In this document: in pieces, positions 1 through 11,117 of the stretch
How the letters are laid out: the number at the start of each line of letters is the position of its first letter
Position numbering within the stretch: position 1 is the first letter of the stretch
From: Zea mays
Taxonomy: Eukaryota > Streptophyta > Magnoliopsida > Poales > Poaceae
Length of the DNA stretch: 64,000 nucleotides
Direction: 5' to 3'
Assembly: GCF_902167145.1 (NCBI RefSeq)
Contig: NC_050100.1
Coordinates: forward strand, 216,684,081-216,748,080
Translations under genes and position numbers: made by a program
Notes under the pieces: generated by a model
Told to the model about the DNA's origin: nothing
Seen by the model: the letters and a program-made list of their open reading frames with translations, nothing else
Databases searched by the model: none

Positions 1-911
1 TAAGTTATCCCTTTAGGAGCGCATTGCACTCTATACCCTCACCGCCAAGCATGCACTGGGATGCATGCTGGGGTATTTGAAATACTGAATATTGTACGAC
101 AGATACTAACAGTTGTGCTATTTGAAATATTAAAGCACAGTACGGCCTGACCTGGATGAGTTTGTCTTACATGCATTATTTTCAAAGTTCCAATCACTCT
201 GTACCTACATGTTGGTTTTCTTCAGTGACGTGGAAAGCTTAATGCAGTGTCTAACCCTATGGCATCAGCCATCATAAATTAGTTAGTGCCTTGGTTTGCT
301 TCCTCGTTCCAAATGCCCTCAAATGTATGCCCAAAAATATTAATCATTGATCTAGCGTAGAAAAAAAAAGAGTTGTAAAATTGATACTTGTCAGTGTCAG
401 GTAAAGCTGTGTTGTTATTGCTAGAGATTTGAAATGAGTTTGTTAATGCTAGCCGTCAATATCTTGAAGGAAAAGGCATCAGCTCTCACCTGCTCATAAG
501 AAAGAATATCATTTTAAAAGAAACTAACTTGTAAATGGTTCGAACCTGAAAGATGTTCAACCTCTGACAAGGACATAAGGACAAGTGACTAAGGAAAAAC
601 ACTATTAGTGCTTCAGAAAAGCTCCCTGATCGATGCATGATTATTGAGATTAAAAATTATCTGTGACAGCAGCATATGTTTTAGCTGTTTGGATCCTTTC
701 TATCGGCGCTACTTGCTTTCTGTCGCTCTTTGGAAACAACAGGTTTCAGTCAACTCCCTGTAACTGCCTGGTACGACAAGTTTCTTCCTCGCAGTAGTAG
801 CATTTAGAAGTTTTCTTCTATTGTGGGTTACTTCATAGCATTTCTTGGAGAAAACATTCAGAACTTGAATCTAACACAAGCTTTTGTTCAGAAAAGAGGA
901 GTGGTTTCTTA
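1..911. other. intergenic, no gene recognised
   Basis: AT-rich intergenic DNA. I see no conserved coding segment, tRNA or element with clear ends on either strand. Confidence 0.5.
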
Positions 912-1108
912 GGGGATGTTTGAATGCATTAGAACTAATAGTTAGTGGCTAAAATTAGTTGAGACATCCAAACATCCTAGCTAATAGTTCAGCTATTAGC
1001 TATTTTTGGTAAATTAGTTAATAGTTAAGTAACTATTTATTAGTTAGCTAATTCTACTAACAATTTTTAGCCAACTAACTATTAGTTCTAGTGCATTCAA
1101 ATACCTAC
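912..1108. mobile_element. Tourist-like MITE
   Basis: 197-bp element with imperfect terminal inverted repeats of about 45 bp. The left arm reads TTTGAATGCATTAGAACTAA and the inverted right arm reads TTTGAATGCACTAGAACTAA. It is flanked by TTA at 909-911 and 1109-1111, as expected for PIF/Harbinger (Tourist) MITEs. It has no coding capacity and lies downstream of the MYB gene. Confidence 0.7.
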
Positions 1109-1186
1109 TTAGTCTGTTGTTTGATGGTAAATGGCAAAAGTCTTAACTTGAGCCTGTTGTAGTTCTGGAATACTACATGTTCATTT

Positions 1187-1229
1187 TTGAACTAAACTAC
1201 GACAAATAAAAAAGAACGGAGTGAGTATG
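1187..1229. repeat. Stowaway MITE remnant
   Basis: The segment ending AAAAGAACGGAGTGAGTA resembles the right end of the Stowaway copies at 4439-4518 and 31521-31600. The left terminal repeat is not recognisable, so this is a half element. The rest of 1112-1715 is AT-rich DNA plus the MYB 3' untranslated region. Confidence 0.4.
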
Positions 1230-1715
1230 ATTTCTGAGTTTTGTGTCATCTAAATTCCTTTGTCCTAACTTCTAAAATATGTGCGTGCACAACTCTTCAA
1301 CTAATGTGTGTTTATTTAGACGATCACCATACACATGCATTTATATACCATTTGATGCTAACAATCATATGACATAACACCACATTGACATTATATATTG
1401 TTTAGGATTTATTGAAAACTTTAGTGGGGTTCCAGGGGACAACTAGGGTCTTGCAAAAAAAAAGTATGGAGGATCCAAACCTTCAAAATTTATAGTGTCG
1501 TATATTTACAAGTGTTTGGTATATAGTGTATGCATAGGAGCCACACATTTTCACTCAAAAAAGGAAAAAAAACAGCATGCGGAAACTACACCTCTGAACT
1601 GAGACCCACACCAGAATATGGCACAAAAAACAGATGTAAGAAGGGAAGAAAACTAGAACTGAAAAAAAAAACCAAACTATAGAGTAACACAAACACACTC
1701 ACTCCAGGCCAGAAT

Positions 1716-3015
1716 TCATACAAACTCGCACATGAACTGTTCATCAAACAACTCGGGCCAACTTGGGAACTGAATGCTGCTACCGTCACAGCTTGAGGCA
1801 CCGCAAGCATCACCCAGGTTGGAAATGGGGAAGTCGGCGAGCGGCGGAAGGGAATTTTCTGACAGCAGCATTTTAGGGGTTCCATTCTCCCCCTCGACGC
1901 TACTCTTTGGAGTGAAGTCTGACTGCTGGTTGGCCTCGTTGCTGGTGGGCTGTTCAAAGAAAGAGCTAGGGATCTGGATGTCAGACAGTTGACCAGCTAC
2001 CATGTCTTGGCCACTGATACTCTCCAGGAAACTTGGAGAAGGCAACGTAGACAAGGAAGACATCTGTGGAGGACTCAGGAGGCCAAGGTCACTGGGGATG
2101 GTGTTCATGCTGCTGGAGCTGGGAGTGGTGGTGATGGATGCTGCAGACTGGAGCAGGTTCTGGAGGCACTGGAGCTTCGCAGCCTGGACCGCCTCAACCT
2201 GTATCCTGGCAGCGTGGTCATCCCACGGCCGCTGCTCCACAAGCTGGCGGAGGTTCGCAAGAGCAATGAGTTGAGGCAGAGCAGCAAAGAAGTCGGTTCT
2301 CGGCCGGTGCGTCATCGGGTCGAAGCCCATCTGGATGAGCTTCTTCTTCAGGTGCGTGTTCCAGAAATTCTTGATCTCGTTATCAGTCCGCCCAGGGAGG
2401 TGCTTTGCGATAGCTGACCATCTGGTTTGACCATGACAACAGTTGACACTGGATTAGCATAGCATGCACTACGTACAAGTCAAAAATACGAGTTATTGAA
2501 GTTAGAGTGAAACAAACTAGCTAGTTAGTTGATGGCTTGATGCCAGGCATGCATGCATGAGATTTTACTAAGAAGCTAGCTAGTGGATGGTGGGTGGCAG
2601 GCAGGCATCTGTAAGAGGGGTGTAGTGCAGCAGTACTTGTTGCCAAGGACGGAGTGAAGCTGGAGGATGGTCTGTTCTTCCTCCTGGGTGAACTTCCCTC
2701 TCTTGATGTCTGGCCTCAAGTAGTTGGTCCATCTCAGCCTGCAGCTCTTGCCACACCTGTTGAGCCCTGCAATAACAACTAGATCGATGAGCTACATTTT
2801 CGCATGGAAGCGATCGACCTCTTTTACATCGTCACACCGAGACCGAGAGAAATGGAGAGGTTTGTTCCCGGCAGTCACGTACCGGCAAGCCTAGGCAGCG
2901 CCCTCCAGCTCCCATGGCCGTTCTTCTGGATGTACTCCATGAGCTTCTGGTCTTCTTCAGGGGTCCAGGGGCCCTTCTTGAGGCCATTCTCATCGCAGCA
3001 AGGTGACCTTCCCAT
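1716..3015 (-). CDS. R2R3-MYB transcription factor, subgroup 24-like (MYB53/92/93 type)
   Basis: Nuclear DNA-binding regulator. Coding exons on the minus strand are 3015-2883, 2766-2637 and 2421-1716; all junctions are GT-AG and the sum is 969 nt (322 aa). The start is fixed by the family N-terminus [17 protein letters not shown]. Repeat R2 carries W17, W37 and W57; R3 carries F70 in place of the first Trp (usual for R3), W89 and W108. The intron positions, after codon 44 and inside codon 88, are the common R2R3-MYB pattern. After R3 comes an [19 protein letters not shown] segment, typical of the MYB39/53/92/93 group, which in Arabidopsis is linked to suberin and root development. The Ser/Thr-rich middle and acidic C-terminus ending [14 protein letters not shown] look like an activation domain. 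Family assignment is very secure; the suberin role is inference. Confidence 0.95.
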
Positions 3016-3146
3016 TGATGGATGAGATGGGGGGCAGGGGTAGGGGTGGTGCAGGTGGGAAGGAGGGAGACAACCTGCCTGCAGCCTCCCTTGGCCCTTG
3101 GAGCTTCCTGTCCCTTGGGTGGCTGGTCACCAGAACACAGCTTCCG

Positions 3147-3156
3147 CTATATAAAG
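3147..3156 (-). promoter_or_regulatory. candidate TATA box of the MYB gene
   Basis: On the minus strand this reads CTTTATATAG, about 130-140 nt upstream of the MYB start codon, a plausible distance for a plant TATA box with a ~100-nt leader. Position and sequence only; no transcript evidence. Confidence 0.4.
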
Positions 3157-4436
3157 ACTTGGAAATCCCTGTTTCCTGAACCCAGGTTATACATAGTTTA
3201 TACGAGTGTAAATGACTAATATGCCCCTTGATCATTTCAGTGTGCCGGCGTTCACGTCCGTCATAAAAGGGGGCAGGGGTCTTAGTAGTGTCCACTGCCC
3301 CCCACGCTAAAGTATATAGGGGTCCCCTGGTCCTTTATTGTTGACTTGTCTAGTTGTCTTGGATGTGCTTTGCTAGGCTGCTAGGCACAGTGCTACTTGG
3401 CCAAGCAACTCAGAGCCACTGCACGTTGAGATATGGTCACCTCTATTTTCTTTTAGCATTATATTAGTAGTATATATGTTGTTTTCATCATTTGTGTGTG
3501 ATGTGTTTACTCATAGTATTGCTATTAAATAGTTCAGCTCAGCATGTCTTAATTAGAGATATATCTGAGTCTGCTGACAGACGTTTTGCTGGTGGGGCTG
3601 TAGGCTGTTGCTCCATCTCCAAAGTCCAAACAAAATGAGCGAGCACACAGGTTCTGGAAGCGCTCTATTACTATATATTCCATATAAAAATGTGTCTATT
3701 CAAACAACTCTTTGCGCATATAAATGAGAGTCTTAGACTGTCCAAGTATTAGATGGTTCTCGTTTTGAAAACTAGCCATTGCATGTTGTTGTTTTTTGGA
3801 TCAGCTTGGTACTTGGTAGCACACCTAAAGTACAGTATCATCTGCCAAGCATGCCAACATGTATATTCCTGGATGACACCATACAAGTAGTCTCATGTAA
3901 TATAGTATAAGCCACCTATGCATGCATGCATACAATGTATCTCGCCCAGCAGATAATAACCCAAGAAAAACATTTTGGAAGTACATACCAAGATGAATTG
4001 AAAGAGTCTGTCACAGCTGGAATTGCGTGTGCAGAAATTTGACCTCAGTGTCTTGTTCCTGAACCCCCAAAAGTAAATGCCTCGATTAGGTGGAATACTA
4101 TTCTCTGATCGCGGCATTTCGTGGTTAGCTAGCAGTTCAATTATCATTAGTAGGGACTGGACCGGATATCGGAGCATCTGAACATCGTTCTAGAAGATTG
4201 GAACCATGTTCAGATGAAAGAATTGATGGGTGCAGTGCAGAGTGCAGACGATACGAGTGTGAGCACACAATTAAGTTTGCATGGGAGAACAAAAGTCAAA
4301 CCCGACATCAGGCTTTTTTGGTTCAGGGATAATGATCCTTGTGTGGTCGCCTGTTGATTTTTTTTGCCTGTTTGTGCAACTGATACTTGGTACGAATGAA
4401 TCTAATATCTCGCAGCATCCTGAGGGAGTAAATATA
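3157..4436. other. intergenic, MYB upstream region
   Basis: Upstream of the MYB gene. No coding segment with a recognisable domain on either strand. Apart from AT-rich DNA I see no element with defined ends. Confidence 0.5.
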
Positions 4437-4438
4437 TA

Positions 4439-4518
4439 CTCCCTCCGTTTCTTTTTATTTGTCGCTGGATAGTGCAAAATTACACTATCCAGCGACAAAT
4501 AAAAAGAGACGGAGGGAG
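4439..4518. mobile_element. Stowaway MITE, near-perfect hairpin
   Basis: 80-bp element starting CTCCCTCCGTTTC and ending GGAGGGAG, flanked by the TA duplication of Tc1/mariner elements (4437-4438 and 4519-4520). The two 36-bp arms are complementary with one mismatch around an 8-nt loop, so the whole element is a hairpin. Confidence 0.9.
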
Positions 4519-4542
4519 TATCACCTAGTATAATATATAGTA

Positions 4543-4660
4543 CTCCCTCCGAAATTTTTTATTCGAATTTTTTTATTTGACGTTTGTTAGTGTAAAGTTA
4601 TACTGTTGAGTGTCCAAAAAAAAAGAAATATAGGTAGTATTTTGTAGTGGCCGGAGGGAG
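4543..4660. mobile_element. Stowaway MITE
   Basis: 118-bp element starting CTCCCTCCGAAAT and ending GCCGGAGGGAG with flanking TA (4541-4542 and 4661-4662). Its arms are far more diverged than those of the neighbour 24 bp to the left, so the two are separate insertions. Confidence 0.8.
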
Positions 4661-4662
4661 TA

Positions 4663-6285
4663 TTATATATCAAGCTAGTATTAAAAAAATAACAAGGAAT
4701 TGTAGGAACCAATCTAACGCCACATATATATCCATCTACAGGCAGCTAGCATGCATGATTGACAAATGAGGTCGCTGAACTGCAACCGAGCTATCCAAAC
4801 GGCGTGAGGACCAGACCCTTGCATGTCATCGATAGATTCGCTCCAAACAAATGCACGGACATCAAGCGAAAATTAATACTAACTCTGCAACTGGGATTTG
4901 AGGGCATGTACAGTGGAGAGACACCAAAACGGTTCTCCAAGCACAGGAGACAACTAAGAGACTCTATTGTACAATGGAGTGTCTATAAACGTAGTCTATT
5001 AATAAATACAGAATTAAATGTATTTGTATAGCATCAGATCGATAGAACAAACGACAAATTCGTACAGTGGGAAGTGAGGCGTCTGTTGTTACTTGGTTTA
5101 CGAGCCAGAGGCGTCTCTTCACGGAGAGACGGCTCTAAGATTTTTTTGCAAATAACCCCCTAAAACACCTTAAGAGCCCTCACATTAAACACCACTGTAC
5201 ATGCCCAGAGGATAGCACCTAAAGCTAGCCTAAAGGCATACATATATAGCTAGTAGCCTTTATATCCGAAAGAAAGAAAGAAGTAGTGGCTGTTATCTAC
5301 TGCTGCACTATACCATACGTTCTAGCTAGCTAGTATACCCCTCCCTGCTCCGCGCGCGCGCGCGGGCCACAGTCCACAGCAGTCTTGCTTCGACGAAGCT
5401 CCAACGCCATGGAGATGAACTAGCTCTTCTTCTTCTTCTTTCGGCAGCTTTTTTGATTGCCGCGGATGAAGCCCCTCCATTTCCACGTGCTTTTGGCCTG
5501 GCGACGTACGTGGGGGCGTGGGGCCCGGACGACATGCATGCCTCCCCATGCACGCAACGTACGTGAGGGGACGTTAGCGCATGGGAGCCCGACCCGCCTC
5601 GTCGTTGTCTCCGTGGTCGTCGTCGCCCTCTTGACTTGTTCCTCCTGCCTGCTCCGGTCCCCGTGGCCCCATCGTTAAATTACAAAACGCGCGGAGTGGG
5701 TTGATTAGCGCGCGTTTCCACGTCGCTTTCAGGGTTGTCCCTTGAGTTGGATGGTGACAGAGCGTCGTTCTTCAACACATATATATCATATCAATGGATC
5801 CTAGTAAAAGCTATATATATAAGCGTCGTCGTCGTCGGATCTCGCTCAAAGTTTTAAAATTACTGTTCGGTCAGTCAGGTTTGTAATGGCAGAAATTTTC
5901 CCAAATTAAGAACCAAACACGGCGGAGAGAAACGAGAAAGTATCACGTTTTCTGCAGGCTTCGGCAAATTTCGACTTTTTTGTTACTGGTTAGAGGAACG
6001 TATATGACAACTAATGGCGCTTGGCTGTGATGATTGTTCTACGTATCTCCTGCATGCTAATTTGAATTATGAATACAAAATACAGCGAAATCCTAGTCGA
6101 GCTAGTAGGTTAATTATTTAACTTGGTCCTGTATGCTCTGCCACATTTTTCAAGCTCTGCTTATCAAAATGACATGCATACATCATCCACTTGTCTAGTG
6201 ACTAATTTTAGTTTTGAGCTCTGTCATGAGGTGATTGCTGATCTGTTTATTCGTGGCTGCATATATATATATGTATATATATATA
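4663..6285. other. intergenic, no gene recognised
   Basis: Contains a short alternating CG run (about 5351-5366), a GC-rich patch (5340-5690) and an alternating AT run (about 6261-6286) into which the following Helitron is inserted. Open frames here have no recognisable domain. Confidence 0.5.
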
Positions 6286-6483
6286 TCTACTACCTATTAA
6301 GACGGTAAGAGGTAGGCTGCTCCATTCCGTGTTCTGTCATTCCTATTCCGCCCTCACGGCACTGCAAAGCTCATTCACATTTCCATTCCCGGCTATCACG
6401 TGTCTTTCTCATTCCCCCTCCTACAAAGCTCATTCTCATTCTTATGTGCATCCCACGCCTAGCTAAAATTAAATTAAAAAAAC

Positions 6484-6550
6484 AGGCTCCAAGGAGATTC
6501 AAACCCGCGACCCCTCAAGTAAATGTGTTTGTAGCTACCACTACACCACA
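6484..6550 (-). other. tRNA-like segment inside the Helitron
   Basis: On the minus strand it contains a degenerate A-box-like TGGTGTAGTGGTAGC and, about 35 nt later, a B-box-like GGGTTTGAATCTCC. The spacing resembles a tRNA body, but the acceptor ends do not pair well, so it is a tRNA-derived or tRNA-mimicking relic rather than a functional tRNA gene. Confidence 0.45.
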
Positions 6551-6887
6551 TATGTATTTATGTCTACATCTATTATAGTAAAAACATATACTACATCTCT
6601 CCCGAAGCCCACCTGCTACCCTTGCACAATGTGTAGTAGTAGATAAGTATCACCGAGATTATTAAATTATATTTTTGGATTGAGGGAGTAGTATTTAAAG
6701 AAGAGTCTTGCATGCAATTTCTTTTGTTTGAAGAATGTTTTCAACTTAAATACTTTTTTTGCATGTGTAACATTTATTCTCCGTAATATTTTTCCGTGGA
6801 TCTAACTTATAAATCATTTTCATAAACCAATGCCAAAGATGAATTCATGTTTCTTACTTGTAAACCCCGAACAAACACCACTAGCAC

Positions 6888-7437
6888 GAGGCGCTCGCGT
6901 TGGCGTCGCTCACTGACGACGAGAAGAAACTTGGCGACTACCAGTTCGACCTCTGGAAGCAGTCCTACATGGCCCATGTGCTGCTGTGTACGGCAAGCTC
7001 CGACGCAGCCGCCGCTTGGACGCGGTCCAGAGCGGCTGCACCGCACTGTCCATCGTCAAACATGGGGACCTCATGGTCGTCGCCAATGACGACGACTCTC
7101 GGGTTGTTCTGGGCACCGCAACCTATGACGACGCCATCACGCCGTCTAGCTCATCATCCACCTGAAGCCTAACCTGCCACGTAAGTCGCTACTAACCGGC
7201 CATGAATTCTTGTGCGTTGGAATGACCACCATTGTTGTTGTTGTGTGAGTGTCCTCGAACAAGATGTATGTAGAGGAGTAGCACATCCGGTGGTGCAACG
7301 ACCAGGTGTACTACCTCGCTGATGAGCCCGGGGTGCACTTCATTTGGCAGCCTAGCCAAGAGTGATCGGTACTCACCATATCGCGCGCGTTCGACGACTA
7401 TTATATCAAGAATTGTGGCGTCATCTCGACACCGGAG
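6888..7437 (+). pseudogene. captured protein phosphatase 2C gene fragment (two exons)
   Basis: Exon A (about 6888-7180) translates in pieces to a PP2C core: EALALASLTDDEKKL, then LRRSRRLDAVQSGCTALSIV and GDLMVVANDDDSRVVLG. In intact family members the last part is a metal-binding GDSRAVLG-type motif. A donor GTAAGT follows at 7181. Exon B (about 7264-7437) carries RWCNDQVYYLADEPGVH and ISRAFDDYYIKNCGVI, the next PP2C blocks in order. Breaks: a frame change in exon A near 6970-6985, another near 7145, and stops at 7279-7281 and 7363-7365 in exon B. Both ends of the parent gene are missing. Its position between Helitron ends marks it as transduplicated. PP2C assignment is secure; clade E resemblance is from memory. 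Confidence 0.85.
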
Positions 7438-7849
7438 GTGAGCAGAGGTGGACCGACAACAATGACCACTCGCCATCGTCGGGGTAGCTTTTGTGCCGGC
7501 CTGCCTTTAATTCTCTTCACAAACACACACTTGCATTTTTTGTTTAAGCAAGCGTGTATGGTGGCGCGTGCCTGATGACTAACGATGTACGACGGAACTT
7601 CTACCGGCAGGTGTAGCACGTGCTTTCCAATGATGAGACCATGCAAATCATGACATATATCGAAGTCTGCATGATACTGATTGTTGCAATGTAGTAGTAA
7701 AACAACTAAATTAAAATAACAAAATTTATGTATGGCTAGGATCATAAATGGATTATGAAATATTTTCTTATAACAATATAAGACACATTTTGTATATAAG
7801 TTATCATGATATTATATGTTCCCGTTGCAACGCACGGGTACTGACCTAG

Positions 7850-10026
7850 TATATACTTATGGACGACGTTTCCCATGTCAATTGTCAAGTTCAGTATACC
7901 AACGAACATGCATGCACGCGTCCATATACAGTTCTTTGTCTATATACATCTGAATAACCGTTATGAGTATATCCATACATGTGTTTTCTACTTGATGCTT
8001 TCCGGAAATATATCATGCATGTTTAATTAGACAAACTAAGCCGTCATTAGCCATTCATCTTAATAATTCTGACCAGACCTGTGTTGCAGTCTCGCGGCTC
8101 AGATCAGCCGTTTTATTTATGTATCAAAGCTTATATACTATACATAAGGCGTGCAACCTATTACTCTCAGCTTTAATAAACTACTATTTTGTATATATGT
8201 ACATATTTATTTATTAATTTGAGTAGTATATCTATATATTTGCTTTAGGATATTCTTATCCCCAATACATAATTTGTTTAAAGAAGACTATAGTTTTAAT
8301 ACATTAATATAATATATTATCATAGCAGTATATAAAATAAGTATAACCATGTGCTCTATGTATATAGACTTTTATACTCGACATATATCCCGGATGGTTT
8401 AGTATGATCACATACTTTATATACATATACTTCGTCGGGTCGTCGTATATACATCCTAAATTTTAATATATACACCTATAGGAGTAGTAACTAATGGTAT
8501 AGGTAGGGTCACTTGTATTCTCATGTAGACAACTTGGTCAAATACAAAAATGAAATGTATCTGGCCGTATCTACCATTAGTTAAAAGGCTACGTACTAAA
8601 ATAATCTTCTTATTACTAGAGCGGCATGCCATGCATGAAGGATGGGCAGGAGAAGACAAGCACCTACTCTGAATAATTTTCTTTCTGCACGTAGAAAAAA
8701 AACTACCGTTAGCATTGATGTAGCGGAGTTAAAAAAGAAGTACTGGTCATCAGGGCTAACAAATTAAAATGATAGCAGCCATGCATAGATGTGTGCCTCT
8801 AGGTTCAGATAGCAGCTAAAGATTCTTAGGTCCCGGCATGAGTCATCCAAAGGTACAACACATAAAAGACGGCCTCAAATTCTCACCAACCCGTGCTTCC
8901 ATAGGCCACATCTTTTTAATCCGTGATCTGCTGAGATATTCGCTGACGCTGGATTGACTGGTAATAGATGAATTCAACCATGTTGTGCTTAAGAAAGAAG
9001 GAAAAGTTTAGCAGACAGTTCTCGTAGTGTCCATTCATATCTGTCGATGTCGTAGGGCCTTGCTGTATGGCTGGCAGCTAGGATCTAAGGTCGGAGCAGT
9101 TAGGGCCCTGATTGCGAGAGACGACGGTGAATTACATGAATGCAGACTGAGAAATTATCCGTCCAACGGATCAGATCATGGCATTGCCGAAAATTCAAAA
9201 ATGAAGTTTCAGAGTTTGAGTTCAAAATTCAGTCATTGTTGGAATTTGGCATATATAGCCCACTTGTTGGTGGCCCAACTCAAATAAGAAAGTCAAGTTG
9301 CTATGAAGAAGAGGGGCTTTAGTCCATATTATTTATCCAGATAGGAGATAACCAATTTATAAGTAAGGATGTATATTTCTCTTCATATGTGACACACAAA
9401 TGACTATAGAAGCTGCTATGAACTGACCAAACGTGTTCGCTCGTGTTTCGTGTTTTTTCGCGAAATTAACTTCTGACGAGCTTGGTCGTGTCATGACCGT
9501 TTTAAACAACAATTTTTTTTGCCTTTAGTTTATTTGGTTATCGAATATCACACCTAAGAGTCTAAGATTGTCACATCAATTGGGAGTAATGAGTGCGCAC
9601 GTGCGAGATCTCCGAGCGATTGTATGTAGAGACGTTCTAGGGGTGGTTCATTAAATTTAGCATATCGAACCCGTCAAATTGCAACGACCCTCTATAAAGG
9701 GGGGCATCCTTCAGTCAGAGGGCGCACAGGAAAAGCAACTGACTCGCCCTCTTCTTTTTAACTATCTGCGGCGCCGCTTCTCTGCCCTGCAGTCCCTGCG
9801 TCTGTCGTGCAGCAGATCAAGGGAGATGGTGTTTTCTTATCGAGCCGACGATCTAACGACCTGCATGGGTGCCGACGAATCAGGTTTCTGAGAAGTACGT
9901 CTCGCACATCCGCTCGTGTTCCTCGTCGTCACTCGTTGAAAGCACTATAACTAGACGTGCATTTTCTGTTCATCGCGATGCGAATCTTTTGGATAGATCT
10001 GATGTTTGTTTACCTTTTGTACGTTA
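7850..10026. other. intergenic, no gene recognised
   Basis: AT-rich DNA, especially 8100-8480. A CTATAAAGG motif at about 9690 followed by GC-richer DNA looks promoter-like, but the only open frame behind it (70 codons from 9679) has no recognisable domain. Confidence 0.4.
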
Positions 10027-10197
10027 CTTCCTCCATCCCAGCTTATAAGGCATAATTATTTTTATTTTATCCCATGATATAAGTCTCTCTCTTTGATGCA
10101 GTAGTACTAGTACCGATAGAGATAATTAAATGCATTTCTTGGTTTTTAACTAGAGATAGTTATGCATTATATCCTAAGACGGGGTACTTTTTATGAG
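10027..10197. repeat. degenerate Stowaway-like MITE
   Basis: The left end CTTCCTCCATCCCAGCTTAT, followed by AAGGCATAATTATTTTTATT, resembles a widespread grass Stowaway family. The right end is not clearly preserved, so the boundary is approximate. Confidence 0.4.
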
Positions 10198-11117
10198 ATA
10201 TCCAGATCTGTATTGTATTAGCGTTATTCATATTATCTACTAGTAGATTTAGGTTTTACGTTTTATGTTGCATTATCAAATTAATTTTTAGTAAATTAAT
10301 CTTAATCTCTGCTAATTTTGTAACAGTTGTGGCATTGCCAAATTTCGAAGATGCAAAGTCCAGAGTTCCAGAACCTCAGTAGCCTCATGGATCACTACTC
10401 TATCTAGCTATCCGTGTACAAGCCACACGGATGGGTAGCTGATGAACAGTACGTGCAGACACGCACGGAGGCTCGCAACGACGACGCACGTCCGTGTCAA
10501 GTCAGTAGAAATAAAAGGGTAGTAGTTTTAACTTCTTTCACCATGTAAACTGGAACAAGCAAGTGATGACACCCTGTTTGACATATGCGCGGCGGGGAGG
10601 AGTTGGTGCAGGCAGCGACCAAGAACTTGGAACGATCTATTAGCTTCCATCCGGAACATCCTTTTGCTGATGACGATCTTTGCCCACCTCGACACTCCTG
10701 AAGCCAGCAGTCTCGTCATCGTCAGAAGCGGCCAAATGCCTCGGACCATGCTCGCTTTGAGGTTAAACCCACAGCGGCAGCGAGTGCGTGTGTGCACCAA
10801 AAGGGCACTAGCATGCCGTCGCTGATGGTTAGACGAATGTATCAACCTTCCTTTTTAAAGCTCTGGACCTCTGGTCCTCGCTGTGTGTCTCCCGGCTACT
10901 TCTGCTTATACTCTCGGGGTACAATCTGTATACCCAGCAACCAGTTCCTCTACAGACGACCACTCGCTACTGTCTCAGCTGCAGAGAGCCAGAGAAGCCC
11001 TATCCGCGCAACCTTTTATTCTCCATTGATTTCTGATGTCTAGTTCAAAAGGAGAATTTGTGCGCTAAATTTAATTTAATTTGGTGACTAGCTAGTATAT
11101 TTATTCAACTCAGCTGT

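Larger units (their letters stand above)
6286..7849 (+). mobile_element. non-autonomous Helitron carrying a PP2C fragment
   Basis: Rolling-circle transposon of 1564 bp. The 5' end is TCTACTACCTATTAAG; the 3' end is CTAG, preceded by a hairpin with CCCGT (7821-7825) pairing ACGGG (7834-7838), the form seen in many grass Helitrons. Insertion is between host A (6285) and T (7850), with no target duplication, as the family requires. It encodes no Rep/helicase. The interior holds two exons and one intron of a protein phosphatase 2C gene and a tRNA-like segment. Confidence 0.88.

Noticed and set aside
10528..11041. Possible F-box gene fragment (ILLLMTIFAHLDTPEAS in the + strand)
   Set aside because: Only a weak match to an F-box over about 30 residues, with several frame changes; not enough to call.
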